Positions 1-7,705 of a stretch of 64,000 nucleotides of DNA are shown here, in pieces; position 1 is the first letter of the stretch, and every line of letters begins with the position of its first letter. The stretch lies in NCBI GenBank assembly GCA_041659605.1, contig JBAZXW010000008.1, positions 62,001 through 126,000 of the forward strand. The letters run 5' to 3'. The translations under genes were made by a program, and so were the position numbers. The notes under the pieces were generated by a model. That model had not been told where the DNA came from. It did no database searches and saw only the letters and a list, made by a program, of their open reading frames with translations. The DNA comes from Solimonas sp041659605 (lineage in GTDB: Bacteria > Pseudomonadota > Gammaproteobacteria > Nevskiales > Nevskiaceae).

Positions 1-182
1 ACCGGCATGCCGCCGGAATCGACCTTCAGAATGGCCGGAATGCTTTCCATCCGAAATCTGGGTTTCCCAGTTATACGGCATGCCCGCAAGCTGGCCGTTC
101 AACCAGTTAACCTCGTCAAGATGACATGCTGTCGACAATAGCCCTGACGCCGCATCCACGGCAAGGGCGCGCAGGCTCTTGA
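1..182. other. Unassigned left edge
   Basis: No gene can be assigned. Several frames are open across this short stretch. On the minus strand one frame stays open from just after the stop codon of the sugar transferase gene to the window edge, so a downstream co-oriented gene may begin here, but there is no clear ribosome binding site with a start codon and the translation is not recognisable. Confidence 0.3.
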
Positions 183-1601
183 TTAGAAGGCGTTGCGGTC
201 ACGCAGCACGATGACGAGCGTGCGGATCAGGATCTTGAGGTCGAACACCGGCGACCAGTGACGAATGTAGTAGAGGTCGTAGCGCAGACGGGCCTCCATC
301 GAGGCCAGTTCGGCGGAGGGACCGCGCAGGCCGTTGACCTGGGCCCAGCCGGTCAGCCCGGGCTTGACCTTGTGGCGCAGCATGTAGTGCCGGATCGCCT
401 TGCGGTAGAACTCGTTGTGCTGCACGGCGTGCGGGCGCGGGCCCACCAAGCTCATGTCGCCGCACAGCACGTTCAGCAGCTGCGGCAGCTCGTCAAGCGA
501 TGTCCGGCGCAACAGCTTGCCGACTTCCGTCACCCGTGGATCGTCGCGCGACACCTGCACGATGCGGTCTTCCGGATCGTTGATCCGCATCGTGCGGAAC
601 TTGTAGACATCGAATTCCTGCCCATTGAGGCCGTAGCGCTTCTGCCGATAAAGCACCGGCCCCGGCGAATCCAGACGCACCGCAAGCGCGATCATCAGCA
701 GCAAAGGCAACAGCAGCAACAGGCCGATGAATGCGCTGAAGACATCGAATACGTGCTTGTACAGCCCATGGACACCAAACAGCGGGGTTTCGGCAATGCG
801 CAACATCGGCACGCCCTCGACCAGCGAGATTTCGCTATCGAGGAATTCGTCGAGCACCAGATCCGGAACGAAGTAGACGGATGTCGTCGTATCGCCGAGT
901 TCGTTCATGACCTCGACCACGCGCTCGGACCCGCTCTTCGGCAGGGTAATGAAAACAACCTCGATTCCGTTCTGCTGGACATAGGCTTTCAGCCCGGCCA
1001 CCGACCCCAGGCGCACGCCCAGCGCCGGCGCAGGGCCGTCGCGTCCGCTCGTCCGGTCGTCGAAAAAGCCGTGCAGGTTGTACCGCTCGGATTCCTGCAG
1101 CGTCCGAAACAGGGTGTGAGAAGCCTCGCTGATGCTCAGGACGACGGCGCTGCGCCGCGCGACAGTATGGGGAACGAAGCGGCGCGCGAACCTGCGCGCC
1201 ACGTAGTTGAGCAGCATCAGCGCGGCGGGCGTGATGACGGCCCAGGCCAGCAACACGACGCGCGAAATGACTTCGGAAAACTTCGCCACGTAGGCGACAA
1301 AAAGCAGCAGGCCGACCAGCGTCATCCAGCGGTACAGCATCTGGGTGCCATCCGAACCGGGACGGCCGACTTTCCACGATGCCAGCAAATCCAGCCGGCC
1401 GAGCAGGCCGAACGCGAACATGGCCGCCAGCAGGGTCAGCAGAGGGTAAGGTCCGGCATTCTGCAAGCCGTAGGCATGCATGATCAGCTGCAGGGCGCCG
1501 GCCACAACACCCGCATAAAGCAGGCCCTGGATCGCGAACGCGGTTCGACCGGATCTGGCAGCCGCACCCGGAACCGCGGAAGTCCTGCCCGATACCCCCA
1601 T
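183..1601 (-). CDS. Polyisoprenyl-phosphate sugar phosphotransferase (WcaJ/EpsE type)
   Basis: Predicted inner-membrane enzyme that moves a sugar-1-phosphate, usually glucose, from a UDP-sugar onto undecaprenyl phosphate. This is the first step of exopolysaccharide or capsule repeat-unit synthesis. The 472-residue product has hydrophobic N-terminal segments (about residues 15-130), a central nucleotide-binding-like region and a C-terminal bacterial sugar transferase domain from about residue 280. That domain carries family motifs such as YKFRTMR, LRRTSLDELPQLLNV, SLVGPRP and KPGLTGWAQVNG. I chose the ATG at 1601 because GAGGCGG lies 8 bases upstream; the open frame runs on to 1859 but that extension is Arg-rich and lacks family character. 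No other polysaccharide gene is inside the window; more may lie to the left. The exact sugar is unknown. Confidence 0.88.
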   Translation of the reverse strand: MGVSGRTSAVPGAAARSGRTAFAIQGLLYAGVVAGALQLIMHAYGLQNAGPYPLLTLLAAMFAFGLLGRLDLLASWKVGRPGSDGTQMLYRWMTLVGLLLFVAYVAKFSEVISRVVLLAWAVITPAALMLLNYVARRFARRFVPHTVARRSAVVLSISEASHTLFRTLQESERYNLHGFFDDRTSGRDGPAPALGVRLGSVAGLKAYVQQNGIEVVFITLPKSGSERVVEVMNELGDTTTSVYFVPDLVLDEFLDSEISLVEGVPMLRIAETPLFGVHGLYKHVFDVFSAFIGLLLLLPLLLMIALAVRLDSPGPVLYRQKRYGLNGQEFDVYKFRTMRINDPEDRIVQVSRDDPRVTEVGKLLRRTSLDELPQLLNVLCGDMSLVGPRPHAVQHNEFYRKAIRHYMLRHKVKPGLTGWAQVNGLRGPSAELASMEARLRYDLYYIRHWSPVFDLKILIRTLVIVLRDRNAF

Positions 1602-1629
1602 TTCAATCACCGCCTCGATCCTCAGCCAT

Positions 1630-1657
1630 AGGAGCCTCCCCCCCGGAGGGCGCTCCT
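1630..1657 (-). other. Leader hairpin upstream of the sugar transferase
   Basis: Nested inverted repeat with outer arms AGGAGC/GCTCCT and inner arms CCTCC/GGAGG around a C-rich loop, with a 2-base bulge on one side. It lies 29-56 bases before the ATG at 1601, so it would be in the 5' untranslated RNA. No T-run follows, so it is not a simple terminator. A role in mRNA structure is a guess. Confidence 0.35.
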
Positions 1658-1811
1658 GCCCCGATCTGCGGTTCTTCCTCGGCGCTCGACCTCTGCGGGT
1701 TCTGGTCCCGAAACACCGGCCGGGCCATGCGCACTTGTAATATTTTGTCGGACGAGCGTAGCACAACCGTCGGACCAGCGGCCTAGTAAATATCCCTCCC
1801 TTGGCCCCGCC

Positions 1812-1839
1812 CTTGAAACGCACCCCGCGGTCCGCATGT
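1812..1839 (+). promoter_or_regulatory. Sigma-32 (RpoH) heat-shock promoter of clpB
   Basis: The -35 element CTTGAAA (1812-1818) matches the sigma-32 consensus exactly. A 13-base spacer is followed by CCGCATGT (1832-1839), which matches the -10 consensus CCCCATNT at all but one position. The implied transcription start is near 1847, giving a leader of roughly 27 bases before the clpB ATG at 1874. ClpB is a standard RpoH-regulon member, so site and gene agree. Confidence 0.75.
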
Positions 1840-1873
1840 TCATGGACACGTTCAATCATTACGGATCGCCGCC

Positions 1874-4489
1874 ATGCGGATGGACAAACTCACGAGCCGC
1901 TTCCAGCAGGCCCTCGCCGATGCGCAGTCGCTCGCGGTCGGCCGCGACAACCCGGCGATCGAGCCGGCGCACCTGCTGGGCGCGCTGCTGGACCAGGATG
2001 GTGGCTCGACCTTGCCGCTGCTGCAGAACGCCTCGGTCAAGGTCGACCTGCTGCGCAGCAAGCTGGCGCAGATTGTCGACCGTCTGCCGCGCCTGGGCCA
2101 GGCCACCGGCGAGGTCAACGTCTCTGCCGATCTCGGCCGCCTGTTGAACCTCACGGACAAGCTGGCGCAGAAGCGCAAGGACCAGTACATCTCGACCGAG
2201 CTGTTCGTGCTCGCGGCGGTCGACGACAAGGATGCCGTCGGCGAGGCACTGCGCGCTGCCGGCGCACGCAAGGAACTGCTGGAAAAAGCCATCGAGGCGG
2301 TGCGCGGCGGCCAGAAGGTCGACAGCCAGAACGCCGAGGACCAGCGCCAGGCGCTGGAGAAGTACACCATCGACCTGACCGCACGCGCCTCCGCCGGCAA
2401 GATCGACCCGGTGATCGGCCGCGACGAGGAAATCCGCCGCGTCGTGCAGGTGCTGTCGCGCCGCACCAAGAACAATCCTGCACTGATCGGCGAACCGGGC
2501 GTCGGCAAGACCGCGATCGTCGAGGGGCTGGCACAGCGCATCATCAACGGCGAAGTCCCGGAGTCGCTCAAGGGCAAACGCCTGCTGACGCTCGACCTGG
2601 GCGCGCTGATCGCCGGCGCCAAGTTCCGCGGCGAGTTCGAGGAGCGCCTCAAAGCGGTGCTGACCGACCTCGCCAAGCAGGAGGGCAACATCATCCTGTT
2701 CATTGACGAGATCCACACCCTGGTCGGCGCAGGCAAGGCCGAAGGCGCGATGGACGCCGGCAACATGCTCAAGCCGGCGCTGGCGCGCGGCGAACTGCAT
2801 TGCATCGGCGCGACGACGCTGGACGAGTATCGCAAGTACATCGAGAAGGACGCCGCGCTGGAGCGCCGCTTCCAGAAGGTCTTCGTCGGCGAACCCAGCG
2901 TCGAGGACACGATCGCGATCCTGCGCGGCATCAAGGAGCGCTATGAGGTGCATCACGGCGTCGACATCACCGACGGCGCGCTGATCTCGGCGGCGAAGCT
3001 GAGCCAGCGCTACATCACCGACCGCAACCTGCCGGACAAGGCCATCGACCTGGTCGACGAGGCCGCGTCGCGCATCCGCATCGAGATCGACTCCAAGCCG
3101 GAAGCGCTCGACCGCCTGCACCGGCGCCTGATCCAGCTCAAGATCGAGCGCGAGGCGTTGAAGAAGGAGGACGACGAGGGCGCGCGCAAGTCGCTCGCCG
3201 CGCTAGAAGGCGAGATTACAAAGCTGGAAAAGGAATACGCCGATCTCGACGAACAGTGGAAGGCCGAGAAGGCGCAGGTCGCCGGTTCCGCTGGCGTCAA
3301 GGAGGAGCTCGAACGCGCGAAGCAGGAGTACGACGTCGCCTACCGCGCCGGCGACCACGGCCGTGCCTCCGAGATCCGCTACGGCGTGATCCCGGCGCTG
3401 GAGAAGCGGCTGGCCCTGGCCAGCCAGGATGGCGAGGCGCCGAAGAAGTTCACGCTGCTGCGCAATAGCGTCACCGAGGAGGAAATCGCCGAGATCGTCG
3501 CGCGCTGGACCGGCATCCCGGTGTCCAAGCTGATGGAAGGCGAGCGCGAGAAGCTGCTGCGCATGGAAGATGCGCTGCACCAGCGCGTCGTGTCGCAGGA
3601 TGAGGCGATCACCGCCGTGTCCAATGCGATTCGCCGCTCGCGCGCCGGCCTGTCAGATCCCAACCGGCCGATCGGCTCCTTCCTGTTCCTCGGCCCGACC
3701 GGCGTCGGCAAGACCGAGCTGTGCAAGGCGCTGGCCTCGTTCCTGTTCGACTCCGAAGAGTCGATGGTGCGCATCGACATGTCGGAGTTCATGGAACGCC
3801 ACTCGGTGAGCCGCTTGATCGGCGCGCCGCCGGGCTATGTCGGCTACGACGAAGGCGGCTATCTGACCGAGGCCGTGCGCCGCCGGCCCTACTCCGTGAT
3901 CCTGCTCGACGAGGTCGAGAAGGCGCACCCGGAAGTGTTCAATGTGCTGCTGCAGGTGCTTGACGACGGACGTCTGACCGACGGTCAGGGCCGCACCGTG
4001 GACTTCCGCAACACCGTCGTCGTGATGACCTCGAATCTGGGTTCGCAGCTCATCCAAGAAATGTTGGGTTCAAGGACGAGTCGCCAGTCAGGCGGTGCCG
4101 GCAGTCAGGATTACGATGCGATCAAGGAAGCCGTGATGGGCGTCGTGTCCCAGCACTTCCGCCCGGAATTCATCAATCGCATCGACGAGGCGGTCGTGTT
4201 CCACCCGCTGGGCGCGGCGCAAATCCGCAGCATCGCGCGCATCCAGACACAGAGCGTCGTCAAGCGGCTCGTGGAACGCAGCATCGCGCTGGAGTTCAGC
4301 GACGCCGCGCTCGACAAGCTCGCCGAGGCCGGCTTCGATCCGGTCTACGGTGCGCGGCCGCTCAAGCGGGCGATCCAGTCGCTGGTCGAGAACCCGCTGG
4401 CGCGCATGATCCTCGACGGCCAGTTCGGCGCCGGCGACCACATCGTCGTCGACGCCGAACAGGGCACCTTGGCCTTCAGGCGCGGCTGA
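1874..4489 (+). CDS. clpB: ATP-dependent disaggregase ClpB
   Basis: Hexameric AAA+ Hsp100 chaperone that, with DnaK, pulls proteins out of heat-induced aggregates in the cytoplasm. The 871-residue product is full length. It has a Clp N-domain (about 1-145), a first nucleotide-binding domain with Walker A GEPGVGKT near residue 206, and a long charged coiled-coil middle domain (about 400-535) that marks ClpB rather than ClpA. The second nucleotide-binding domain has GPTGVGKT near 607 and the LLDEVEKAHP Walker B. A short Ser/Gly-rich insertion near residue 735 (RTSRQSGGAGSQ) seems longer than in the E. coli protein. The start MRMDKLTSRF aligns with known ClpB N-termini. Transcribed from the sigma-32-type promoter just upstream. 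The 3' end overlaps the convergent gene by 14 bases. Confidence 0.98.
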   Translation: MRMDKLTSRFQQALADAQSLAVGRDNPAIEPAHLLGALLDQDGGSTLPLLQNASVKVDLLRSKLAQIVDRLPRLGQATGEVNVSADLGRLLNLTDKLAQKRKDQYISTELFVLAAVDDKDAVGEALRAAGARKELLEKAIEAVRGGQKVDSQNAEDQRQALEKYTIDLTARASAGKIDPVIGRDEEIRRVVQVLSRRTKNNPALIGEPGVGKTAIVEGLAQRIINGEVPESLKGKRLLTLDLGALIAGAKFRGEFEERLKAVLTDLAKQEGNIILFIDEIHTLVGAGKAEGAMDAGNMLKPALARGELHCIGATTLDEYRKYIEKDAALERRFQKVFVGEPSVEDTIAILRGIKERYEVHHGVDITDGALISAAKLSQRYITDRNLPDKAIDLVDEAASRIRIEIDSKPEALDRLHRRLIQLKIEREALKKEDDEGARKSLAALEGEITKLEKEYADLDEQWKAEKAQVAGSAGVKEELERAKQEYDVAYRAGDHGRASEIRYGVIPALEKRLALASQDGEAPKKFTLLRNSVTEEEIAEIVARWTGIPVSKLMEGEREKLLRMEDALHQRVVSQDEAITAVSNAIRRSRAGLSDPNRPIGSFLFLGPTGVGKTELCKALASFLFDSEESMVRIDMSEFMERHSVSRLIGAPPGYVGYDEGGYLTEAVRRRPYSVILLDEVEKAHPEVFNVLLQVLDDGRLTDGQGRTVDFRNTVVVMTSNLGSQLIQEMLGSRTSRQSGGAGSQDYDAIKEAVMGVVSQHFRPEFINRIDEAVVFHPLGAAQIRSIARIQTQSVVKRLVERSIALEFSDAALDKLAEAGFDPVYGARPLKRAIQSLVENPLARMILDGQFGAGDHIVVDAEQGTLAFRRG

Positions 4490-7256
4490 CCCCGACCGCT
4501 CGACGACGCAAGGCGCCGCCGAGCAGCAGCGGCGCCAGCATCGCCCAGCCCAGCGCACCGCCGAAACGACCCGCGTCCTCGGACCCGTCGCCCAGCGGCG
4601 GCTGGTTGGGCGGCTGCGTCGGATTCGAAGGAACGTTGCAGGCCGCGGTGCCACGCAGCTGGTATTCCGCCGTGCCGGCGTCGTCGGCGGTGACGCCGGC
4701 ACCGTCGGCCGCGGAACTGGTGCGCACGACGGTCGACAGGCCGGTGAGCGTGCTGCCGTCGACGAACCCGAGCGTGGCCTTGTCGAGCACGATCGCGATC
4801 GTGCCGTCCGGACTCCAGCTCGAGGTCTCGTCCGGCGTGCCGTCCGGCGTGTAGGTGCCAACCGTATCCTCGATCGAACCCTTGGTGCCGTACTCGAAGC
4901 TCGGCATGCCGTCGGTCGTCACCATCGCGACATAGCGCACGCCGGAGCCGTCCGGCGCGTCGTAATAGGTGGCCCAGCGGGTACTCGCCGGCGGCTGCGG
5001 ATCGAGCGAGTCGACCTTCATCGTCAGCACCAGCTTGCCGGGCATCTCCTTGGGCTCGGAGAGCGCCGCGAACAGCAGCTCGTGGCCCGGCACGCCGTTG
5101 GACGTGCTGTCGCTGCTGCCGTCGGTGTAGAGCGTGATACCGGGAATGACGCAGGAGCTTTCCTCGACGATCGGCACCACCGGCAGTTCGACCGGATTGC
5201 TGTGCACGCCCTCGCCCTGCGCGTTGACGGCGACGACGCGGTAGCGATAGCTCTCCACCGCCGGGTCGGCGCCGAAATCGTCGTAGCGCGCCTTGCCCGT
5301 TTCGCCGATCAACACCTCATCGGCGTCGCTGCTGCCGCGGAAGACCTTGTAGCCGGAGATCGCGCTGCCCATGCTCGCCGGCACGCGCCAGCTCAGATGC
5401 GCGGCGAGCTGATCGCGCTGACCGGCAAGGCACGCGGCCTTGGGCGGGGCCGGCAGCACCGGGTCATTGGCCGCAAACAGCGGCTTGCCGCCGATCTGGC
5501 GCGCGATCGACGCCTTCGCGCTGAAAGTGTTCGAGGCACCGGTTTCGCAATCACCGACACAGCCGTCCGCGAACGCGAACAGCGCGTTGCCCTGCGCGTC
5601 GGTCGTGATCTCGTTGAAGTCGAGCAGGTTGCGCTGTCCGGCGCCGCCACCGCCGAGCCAGATGCCCGACTCGCGCTGCACCGGTGCGTCCGGTGTGACG
5701 TTCACCGTGTGCCAGTTCTGCCCGCCGTCGTAGGTGGTCGCGACGAAGCCGTACCACTCCCCGGGGAAATCCAGCGCCTGGAAGTTGCCGCCCTGCGTCG
5801 TGCCGATGAACGCACACGAGGCACGCTCCGGATCGCCGGCCACGGACTGTGCAAACACGGCGTTGACGATGTGCTGGGCGGCGCCGATGTCGTAAGTGTT
5901 TTCCCAGCTCAGACCCTTGTCGTGCGACACCGCCGCGCGCGGATGGCCGTCGCCGCCGACGTAGCAGAAGTACAGCGTGCCGTCGGTGGCGATGCCCAGC
6001 GACGGATCGGATGCGCCCGGGGTCGAGTCCATCAGCCGGCGCACCGCCCAGGTCACGCCGCCGTCGTCCGAGGCGGTCACGCACTGCTGGTCGCCGCAGG
6101 CCTTGACCGGCACGTAGACCGTGCCATCCGGCGCGACCTTGACGTGACCATGCAGGCCGCCAAAGCCGTCGGTCTGCGCGTTGTAGATCGGAAAGCCGGT
6201 CGGGAACGTCAGGCCGCCGGTGTCGCTGCGCGCGCAGAACGCCGTGAAGCCCGCCTGAGAGCAGTAGTACACCGCGCTGCCGCCGTTGGTCGGCGTACGC
6301 AAAACCGCCAGCGATTCCGGGTACGGACCGGAGCCGACGGTCTGGTGGTCGTAGCCGCCCTCCGGCGGGCTGATCTGGCCCGGCACCCAGGTGTCGCCGT
6401 CGTCGTCGGTGTAGGCGTACATGCTGTTGAGGCCCACCGCGGTCGGCGGCACCGGCACCGGAATGTGCATCTGCGACACGTGCGTGCGCCCCGTTGCTTC
6501 GTCGGTCACCAGGATCGGGTCGGAAGTGATAACGCCGGTGTACGGGAAGCTGACGTCCTCCCACAGCGGATCGCAAACTTCCGGCAGCGGCTCGTCGAGC
6601 AGTTCCGGATACGTCGTGCGCAGCGTCACCGTGCCCGACAAATACATGATGCGATTGGTCTTGCGATTGAAGCCGATCGACGGCTCGCCGGTGTTGCCGT
6701 CGACTTCGTCCGGCGCGCCCCAGGCGACGTATTCCGGTGCCGGGCCGGGTGCGGCCGGAGGCACCGGCGCTTCCTGCGGGCTCGCCAGCTTGAGCGTCGC
6801 TTCGAAGCTGCCGCCGAACACCGTGAACGGCACACCGCGGATCGTGTAGGTGCCATTCTTCGCGCCGATGATCGCGTTCTCCGGGTCGGAAGCCGTGCCG
6901 GCGGTGGTCACCACCGCGCCGGCTTCGTCGAAGATGCGGAAATCGTAGTCCTCGAAGGCGTTCGGCCAGCGCCACTGGATGACGACGATATCGTCCGGAT
7001 GCGCCGCCAGATAGGCGTCGGACAGATCGATGGTCAGCGTGTAGATATCGCAGGGCAGCGCGGGCTCGACGCACTCCTCGTCGGCGACGACCGCGCCGGC
7101 CGAGGCGTTGCGCACTGGAAACGGACCGGCACCGTAGGCCAACTCGCGCGTACCGTCGGAGATCGTGCCAGCGTCCGGGGTCGCCGCGGACACGCCCGTT
7201 GCCAATGACAGGAAACCGGCCGCGGACAGAGCCGCAGCGGCAAAATGCATACGCAT
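4476..7256 (-). CDS. Secreted Asp-box (BNR/sialidase-fold) protein with FN3-like domain and GlyGly-CTERM tail
   Basis: 926-residue exported protein of unknown substrate. It starts with a signal peptide (residues about 1-24, cleavage after VSA). At least five Asp-box motifs (S/T-x-D-x-G-x-x-W/F type), such as TDDDGDTW, SDDGGVTW, SHDKGLSW and TYDGGQNW, lie between about residues 280 and 515, as in beta-propellers of the sialidase/BNR superfamily. A fibronectin type III-like stretch (GYKVFRG...YRYRVVAVN) spans about 605-695. The C-terminus has a FGGALGW motif, a hydrophobic helix and an RRR end, matching the GlyGly-CTERM signal processed by rhombosortase and linked to type II secretion. Asp-boxes alone do not prove sialidase activity; a glycan-binding or structural role is equally possible. 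GGGGAAAG precedes the ATG. Confidence 0.8.
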   Translation of the reverse strand: MRMHFAAAALSAAGFLSLATGVSAATPDAGTISDGTRELAYGAGPFPVRNASAGAVVADEECVEPALPCDIYTLTIDLSDAYLAAHPDDIVVIQWRWPNAFEDYDFRIFDEAGAVVTTAGTASDPENAIIGAKNGTYTIRGVPFTVFGGSFEATLKLASPQEAPVPPAAPGPAPEYVAWGAPDEVDGNTGEPSIGFNRKTNRIMYLSGTVTLRTTYPELLDEPLPEVCDPLWEDVSFPYTGVITSDPILVTDEATGRTHVSQMHIPVPVPPTAVGLNSMYAYTDDDGDTWVPGQISPPEGGYDHQTVGSGPYPESLAVLRTPTNGGSAVYYCSQAGFTAFCARSDTGGLTFPTGFPIYNAQTDGFGGLHGHVKVAPDGTVYVPVKACGDQQCVTASDDGGVTWAVRRLMDSTPGASDPSLGIATDGTLYFCYVGGDGHPRAAVSHDKGLSWENTYDIGAAQHIVNAVFAQSVAGDPERASCAFIGTTQGGNFQALDFPGEWYGFVATTYDGGQNWHTVNVTPDAPVQRESGIWLGGGGAGQRNLLDFNEITTDAQGNALFAFADGCVGDCETGASNTFSAKASIARQIGGKPLFAANDPVLPAPPKAACLAGQRDQLAAHLSWRVPASMGSAISGYKVFRGSSDADEVLIGETGKARYDDFGADPAVESYRYRVVAVNAQGEGVHSNPVELPVVPIVEESSCVIPGITLYTDGSSDSTSNGVPGHELLFAALSEPKEMPGKLVLTMKVDSLDPQPPASTRWATYYDAPDGSGVRYVAMVTTDGMPSFEYGTKGSIEDTVGTYTPDGTPDETSSWSPDGTIAIVLDKATLGFVDGSTLTGLSTVVRTSSAADGAGVTADDAGTAEYQLRGTAACNVPSNPTQPPNQPPLGDGSEDAGRFGGALGWAMLAPLLLGGALRRRAVGVSRA

Positions 7257-7409
7257 GGTACTTTCCCCAAAATCGTGGGCGGGTCAATCCCGCCGCTGTC
7301 GTGATACAACGCGCGGCAATTATTACGCCAAGTGACAGCCGGCGGACAGCAGCCGAACGACGGCGACGACCGGGGGAGAGGGAGGGGAGACAGGACGCAG
7401 CGGTCGATG

Positions 7410-7428
7410 TATCATGAGAATCATTCTT
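7410..7428 (+). promoter_or_regulatory. Fur box upstream of feoA
   Basis: This 19-base site matches the Fur consensus (GATAATGATAATCATTATC) at 14 of 19 positions by my count and has the internal inverted repeat AGAAT-C-ATTCT. It lies 26 bases before the feoA ATG, where Fe2+-Fur would block transcription of the ferrous iron uptake operon. Confidence 0.75.
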
Positions 7429-7454
7429 ATCTGTCTCACTTGACGCCGCTGCCG

Positions 7455-7697
7455 ATGCGCTTGTCCGATCTTCCCCATCACGCCACCGCCCTCGTGTTGG
7501 CTGTCGAGGGTGTCGGCGCGAACGACACCATCGCGCACCGCCTGCGCGATCTGGGCTTCGTCAAAGGTGAGCCGGTGCGCGTGGTTGCGCACGGCCCGTT
7601 CCAGCGCGACCCGTTGCTGGTGCAGATCGGCTTCACCCGCTTTGCGCTGCGTCGCACCGAAGCGCAGCGCGTCCGCGTCGAGCTGGCGGCCGCCTGA
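7455..7697 (+). CDS. feoA: Ferrous iron transport protein A
   Basis: Small cytoplasmic SH3-like protein of 80 residues that assists FeoB in Fe2+ uptake. The sequence shows the FeoA pattern MRLSDLP...VEGV...HRLRDLGFVKGEPVRVV, typical length included. The frame is open further upstream, but that part covers the Fur box and is unlike FeoA, so the ATG at 7455 is preferred. It is followed 8 bases later by feoB in the same operon, and a Fur box precedes it, so iron repression is expected. Confidence 0.93.
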   Translation: MRLSDLPHHATALVLAVEGVGANDTIAHRLRDLGFVKGEPVRVVAHGPFQRDPLLVQIGFTRFALRRTEAQRVRVELAAA

Positions 7698-7705
7698 GGA
7701 CCGCG

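Noticed and set aside
1..182. A definite gene at the left edge
   Set aside because: Several frames are open and none has a clear start or recognisable product.
5082..7208. Very long open frame on the plus strand opposite the Asp-box gene
   Set aside because: Composition is Arg/Ala/Val-rich without domains or signal; it mirrors the codon structure of the real minus-strand gene in a high-GC genome.
4476..7256. Calling the Asp-box protein a sialidase
   Set aside because: Asp-boxes are structural; I did not find the catalytic residues of sialidases.
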